Part shown: positions 60,429-64,000 of the stretch, in pieces
Layout: each line of letters starts with the position of its first letter
Position numbering within the stretch: the stretch's first letter is position 1
DNA from: Osedax fenrisi
Taxonomy: Eukaryota > Annelida > Polychaeta > Sabellida > Siboglinidae
Length of the DNA: 64,000 nucleotides
Assembly (NCBI GenBank): GCA_964019155.1
Contig: CAXHSG010000247.1
Span: 434,001 to 498,000, forward strand
Direction: 5' to 3'
Program-made: the position numbers and the translations under genes
The notes under the pieces: model-generated
Seen by the model: the letters and a program-made list of their open reading frames with translations, nothing else
The model's database searches: none
Told to the model about the DNA's origin: nothing

Positions 60429-63238
60429 CTAGAGTTACCTAGAGTTAGCTAAAGTTAGCTAGAGTTACCTATAGTTAGCTAAAGTTAGCTAGAATTACCT
60501 AGAGTTACCTAGAGTTAGCTATAATTAGCTAGAGTTACCTAGAGTTAGCTAAAGTTACCTAGAGTTACCTAGAGTTAGCTAGAGTTAGCTAGAGTTAGCT
60601 AAAGTTACCTAGAGTTAGCTAGAGTTACCTAGAGTTAGCTAGAGTTAGCTAGAATTACCTAGAGTTACCTAGAGTTAGCTAGAGTTACCTTGAGTTACCT
60701 AGAGTTAGCTAGAATTACCTAGAGTTAGCTAGAGTTAGCTAAAGTTAGCTAGAATTACCTAGAGTTAACTAGAGTTAGCTAAAGTTAGCTAGAATTACCT
60801 AGAGTTAGTTAGAGTTACCTAGAGTTAGCTAGAGTTACCTAGAGTTAGCTAGAGTTAGATAGAGTTACCTAGAGTTAGCTAGAGTTAGCTAGAGTTATCT
60901 AGAGTTAGCTAAAGTTAGCTAGAGTTACCTAGAGTTAGCTAAAGTTAGCTAGAATTAACTAGAGTTACCTAGAGTTACCTAGAGTTAGCTAAAGTTACCT
61001 AGAATTACCTATAGTTAGCTAGAGTTAGCTAGAGTTAGCTAGAGTTAGCTAAAGTTAGCTAGAATTACCTAAAGTTAGCTAGAGTTAGCTAGAGTTACCT
61101 AGAGTTAGCTAGAGTTAGCTAGAGTTAGCTAGAGTTAGCTAAAGTTACCTAGAGTTAGCTAGAGTTAGCTAGAGTTACCTAGAGTTAGCTAAAGTTAGCT
61201 AGAATTACCTAGAGTTACCTAGAGTTAGCTAAAGTTACCTAGAATTACCTAGAGTTAGCTAGAGTTAGCTAGAGTTAGCTAGAGTTAGCTAGAGTTAGCT
61301 AGAATTAGCTAGAGTTACCTAGAGTTAGCTAAAGTTAGCTAGAATTACCTAGAGTTACCTAGAGTTACCTAGAGTTACCTAGAGTTAGCTAGAGTTAGCT
61401 AGAGTTACCTAGAGTTAGCTAAAGTTACCTAGAGTTACCTAGAGTTAGCTAGAGTTATCTAGAGTTACCTAGAGTTAGCTAAAGTTAGCTAGAATTACCT
61501 AGAGTTACCTAGAGTTAGCTAGAGTTACCTTGAGTTACCTAGAGTTAGCTAGAATTACCTAGAGTTAGCTAGAGTTAGCTAAAGTTAGCTAGAATTACCT
61601 AGAGTTAGCTAGAGTTAGCTAAAATTAGCTAGAGTTACCTAGAGTTAGCTAGAGTTAGCTAGAGTTACCTAGAGTTAGCTAAAGTTAGCTAGAATTACCT
61701 AGAGTTAGCTAGAGTTAGCTAAAGTTACCTAGAGTTAGCTAGAGTTAGCTAGAGTTACCTAGAGTTAGCTAAAGTTAGCTAGAATTACCTAGAGTTACCT
61801 AGAGTTAGCTATAATTAGCTAGAGTTACCTAGAGTTAGCTAAAGTTACCTAGAGTTACCTAGAGTTAGCTAGAGTTAGCTAGAGTTAGCTAAAGTTACCT
61901 AGAGTTAGCTAGAGTTACCTAGAGTTAGCTAGAGTTAGCTAGAATTACCTAGAGTTACCTAGAGTTAGCTAGAGTTACCTTGAGTTACCTAGAGTTAGCT
62001 AAAGTTACCTAGAATTACCTAGAGTTAGCTAGAGTTAGCTAGAGTTACCTAGAGTTAGCTAGAGTTACCTAGAGTTACCTAGAGTTAGCTAGAATTACCT
62101 AGAGTTAGCTAGAGATAGCTAAAGTTAGCTAGAATTACCTAGAGTTAGCTAGAGTTAGCTAAAGTTAGCTAGAGTTACCTAGAGTTAGCTAGAGTTACCT
62201 AGAGTTAGCTAAAGTTAGCTAGAATTACCTAGAGTTACCAAGAGTTACCTAGAGTTAGCTAGAGTTAGCTAGAGTTACCTAGAGTTAGCTAAAGTTAGCT
62301 ATAGTTACCTAGAGTTAGCTAAAGTTAGCTAGAATTACCTAGAGTTACCTATAGTTAGCTAGAGTTAGCTAGAGTTACCTAGAGTTAGCTAAAGTTAGCT
62401 AGAATTACCTAGAGTTACCTAGAGTTAGCTAGAGTTAGTTAGAGTTAGCTAGAGTTACCTAGAGTTAGCTAAAGTTAGCTAGAATTACCTAGAGTTAGCT
62501 AGAGTTAGCTAAAGTTACCTAGAGTTAGCTAGAGTTAGCTAGAGTTACCTAGAGTTAGCTAAAGTTAGCTAGAATTACCTAGAGTTACCTAGAGTTAGCT
62601 ATAATTAGCTAGAGTTACCTAGAGTTAGCTAAAGTTACCTAGAGTTACCTAGAGTTACCTAGAGTTAGCTAGAGTTAGCTAGAGTTAGCTAAAGTTACCT
62701 AGAGTTAGCTAGAGTTACCTAGAGTTAGCTAGAGTTAGCTAGAATTACCTAGAGTTACCTAGAGTTAGCTAAAGTTACCTAGAATTACCTAGAGTTAGCT
62801 AGAGTTAGCTAGAGTTAGCTAGAGTTAGCTAGAGTTAGCTAGAATTAGCTAGAGTTACCTAGAGTTAGCTAAAGTTAGCTAGAATTACCTAGAGTTACCT
62901 AGAGTTACCTAGAGTTACCTAGAGTTAGCTAGAGTTAGCTAGAGTTACCTAGAGTTAGCTAAAGTTACCTAGAGTTACCTAGAGTTAGCTAGAGTTATCT
63001 AGAGTTACCTAGAGTTAGCTAAAGTTAGCTAGAATTACCTAGAGTTACCTAGAGTTAGCTAGAGTTACCTTGAGTTACCTAGAGTTAGCTAGAATTACCT
63101 AGAGTTAGCTAGAGTTAGCTAAAGTTAGCTAGAATTACCTAGAGTTAGCTAGAGTTAGCTAAAATTAGCTAGAGTTACCTAGAGTTAGCTAGAGTTAGCT
63201 AGAGTTACCTAGAGTTAGCTAGAGTTAGCTAGAATTAC
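60429..63238 (+). repeat. 2.81-kb higher-order unit, copy 2
   Basis: This directly abuts copy 1 with no length change. The match ends near 63,260, where CTAGAG stands for CTAAAG. After it, 63,239-64,000 again resembles 36.9-37.7 kb. Confidence 0.93.
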
Positions 63239-63968
63239 CTAGAGTTACCTAGAGTTAGCTAGAGTTAGCTAGAATTACCTAGAGTTAGCTAAAGTTAGCT
63301 AGAATTACCTAGAGTTAGCTAAAGTTAGCTAGAATTACCTATAGTTACCTAGAGTTACCTAGAGTTAGCTAAAGTTAGCTAGAGTTACCTAGAGTTAGCT
63401 AAAGTTAGCTAGAATTACCTAGAGTTAGCTAGAGTTAGCTAAAGTTACCTAGAGTTAGCTAGAGTTAGCTAGAGTTACCTAGAGTTAGCTAAAGTTAGCT
63501 AGAATTACCTAGAGTTACCTAGAGTTAGCTATAATTAGCTAGAGTTACCTAGAGTTAGCTAAAGTTACCTAGAGTTACCTAGAGTTAGCTAGAGTTAGCT
63601 AGAGTTAGCTAAAGTTACCTAGAGTTAGCTAGAGTTACCTAGAGTTAGCTAGAGTTAGCTAGAATTACCTAGAGTTACCTAGAGTTAGCTAGAGTTACCT
63701 TGAGTTACCTAGAGTTAGCTAAAGTTACCTAGAATTACCTAGAGTTAGCTAGAGTTAGCTAGAGTTACCTAGAGTTAGCTAGAGTTACCTAGAGTTACCT
63801 AGAGTTAGCTAGAATTACCTAGAGTTAGCTAGAGATAGCTAAAGTTAGCTAGAATTACCTAGAGTTAGCTAGAGTTATCTAAAGTTAGCTAGAGTTACCT
63901 AGAGTTAGCTAGAGTTAGCTAGAGTTACCTAGAGTTAGCTAAAGTTAGCTAGAATTACCTAGAGTTAC

Positions 63969-63977
63969 CTAGATTAC
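63969..63977 (+). repeat. 9-bp unit (phase break 3)
   Basis: The unit reads CTAGATTAC, which is CTAGAGTTAC lacking the G at position 6 (or CTAGAATTAC lacking one A). It is the last phase break, 23 bp before the window end. The similar context near 37,680 has full-length CTAGAGTTAC units, which favours loss of the G. Confidence 0.93.
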
Positions 63978-64000
63978 CTAGAGTTAGCTAGAGTTAGCTA
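63978..64000 (+). repeat. Array continues past the window end
   Basis: Two whole CTAGAGTTAG units are followed by a 3-bp partial unit (CTA). The array is cut by the window edge, as it is at position 1, so neither true array boundary is seen and the full length is unknown. Confidence 0.97.

Larger units (their letters stand above)
1..64000 (+). repeat. 10-bp satellite DNA array, consensus CTAGAGTTAS
   Basis: The entire window is a head-to-tail array of a 10-bp unit, CTAGAGTTAG or CTAGAGTTAC, with no inversion and no foreign insertion. Unit starts fall at positions 1 mod 10 up to 820, at 0 mod 10 from 830 to 56,039, at 9 mod 10 from 56,049 to 63,968, and from 63,978 to the end in a fourth phase; this gives 6,400 whole units. 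Numbering the unit 1-10, positions 2, 5 and 9 are nearly invariant. Variation concentrates at 4 (G, A, rarely T), 6 (G or A, rarely T or C) and 10 (G or C, rarely A or T). Rarer changes hit position 1 (A, T), 3 (T, giving CTTGAG), 7 (GAGATAG) and 8 (GAGTAAG). Every stretch that might hold a gene holds only this repeat. The family is simple-sequence satellite DNA, usually heterochromatic in eukaryotes. I do not recognise the monomer or its species. Confidence 0.98.

Noticed and set aside
1..64000. Protein-coding frames or a coding minisatellite
   Set aside because: TAG/TAA stops occur in nearly every unit on both strands, and a 10-bp period cycles all three frames, so no frame stays open beyond a few tens of bases.
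1..64000. CRISPR array
   Set aside because: The 10-bp units are contiguous with no unique spacers, and there are no cas genes.
1..64000. Plasmid or phage iterons, or a bacterial replication origin
   Set aside because: Iteron clusters are tens to hundreds of bases beside a replication gene; here there are 64 kb of repeat and no gene.
1..64000. CENP-B box or known centromere protein motif
   Set aside because: The CENP-B box needs CG-containing sequence of 17 bp. The units are 10 bp and almost free of CG, and no such motif is seen. Centromere identity cannot be judged from sequence alone.
1..64000. Naming a species from the monomer
   Set aside because: The unit does not match short satellites I know, such as AATAACATAG or AAACTAC of Drosophila, so a name would be a guess.

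Overview
The whole window is one uninterrupted tandem array of a 10-bp satellite. The unit is CTAGAGTTAS (S = G or C; reverse complement STAACTCTAG). Every copy lies in the same orientation. Counting the phase of the ten-base blocks gives 6,400 whole units plus a 3-bp partial unit at the end. All but three units are exactly 10 bp. I found no gene, RNA gene, transposon or unique sequence on either strand. A TAG or TAA stop falls in nearly every unit on both strands, and 10 is not a multiple of 3, so every frame closes within a few tens of bases.

Organism: an array this long, pure and directional points to eukaryotic constitutive heterochromatin (pericentromere, heterochromatic arm, sex or B chromosome) in a long-read assembly. 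I do not recognise the monomer and cannot name a taxon. GC is about 37%, judged from the mix of unit types, and CpG is almost absent (three seen).

Fine structure: most units belong to five types: CTAGAGTTAG, CTAGAGTTAC, CTAAAGTTAG, CTAAAGTTAC and CTAGAATTAC. Their order is not random. CTAAAGTTAG is very often followed by CTAGAATTAC, and the rare type CTTGAGTTAC recurs about once per kilobase in a fixed local context.

Large-scale structure: rare variants act as landmarks and show that the array grew by nested duplications, all in multiples of the unit. They are: a 1.1-kb segment repeated at 1.74-kb distance (121-2,969); a 5.11-kb tandem pair (3,241-13,520), each copy holding two 2.04-kb repeats; an 890/950-bp pair (14,251-16,090); a 2.99-kb pair (15,011-20,990) with a nested 570-bp pair; a 3.55-kb pair (20,151-27,250); 400-bp (29,281-30,080) and 780-bp (32,211-33,770) pairs; a 4.38-kb repeat (37,381-45,180); a 1.32-kb pair (46,641-49,280); a 1.25/1.26-kb pair (49,221-51,730); a 1.26-kb repeat (54,840-57,138); and a 2.81-kb pair (57,619-63,238). 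A block of roughly 10 kb (about 27.75-38 kb) also recurs about 22 kb downstream (about 50.5-60 kb) with internal gains and losses. Private variants allow some of these events to be ordered in time.

No novel gene system is present. What deserves attention is the recorded history of array growth, the almost complete absence of phase-breaking indels (all three seen delete the same base), and the helical-period repeat length. All copy comparisons were made by eye on the printed sequence, so edges are good to about one unit and identities are qualitative.
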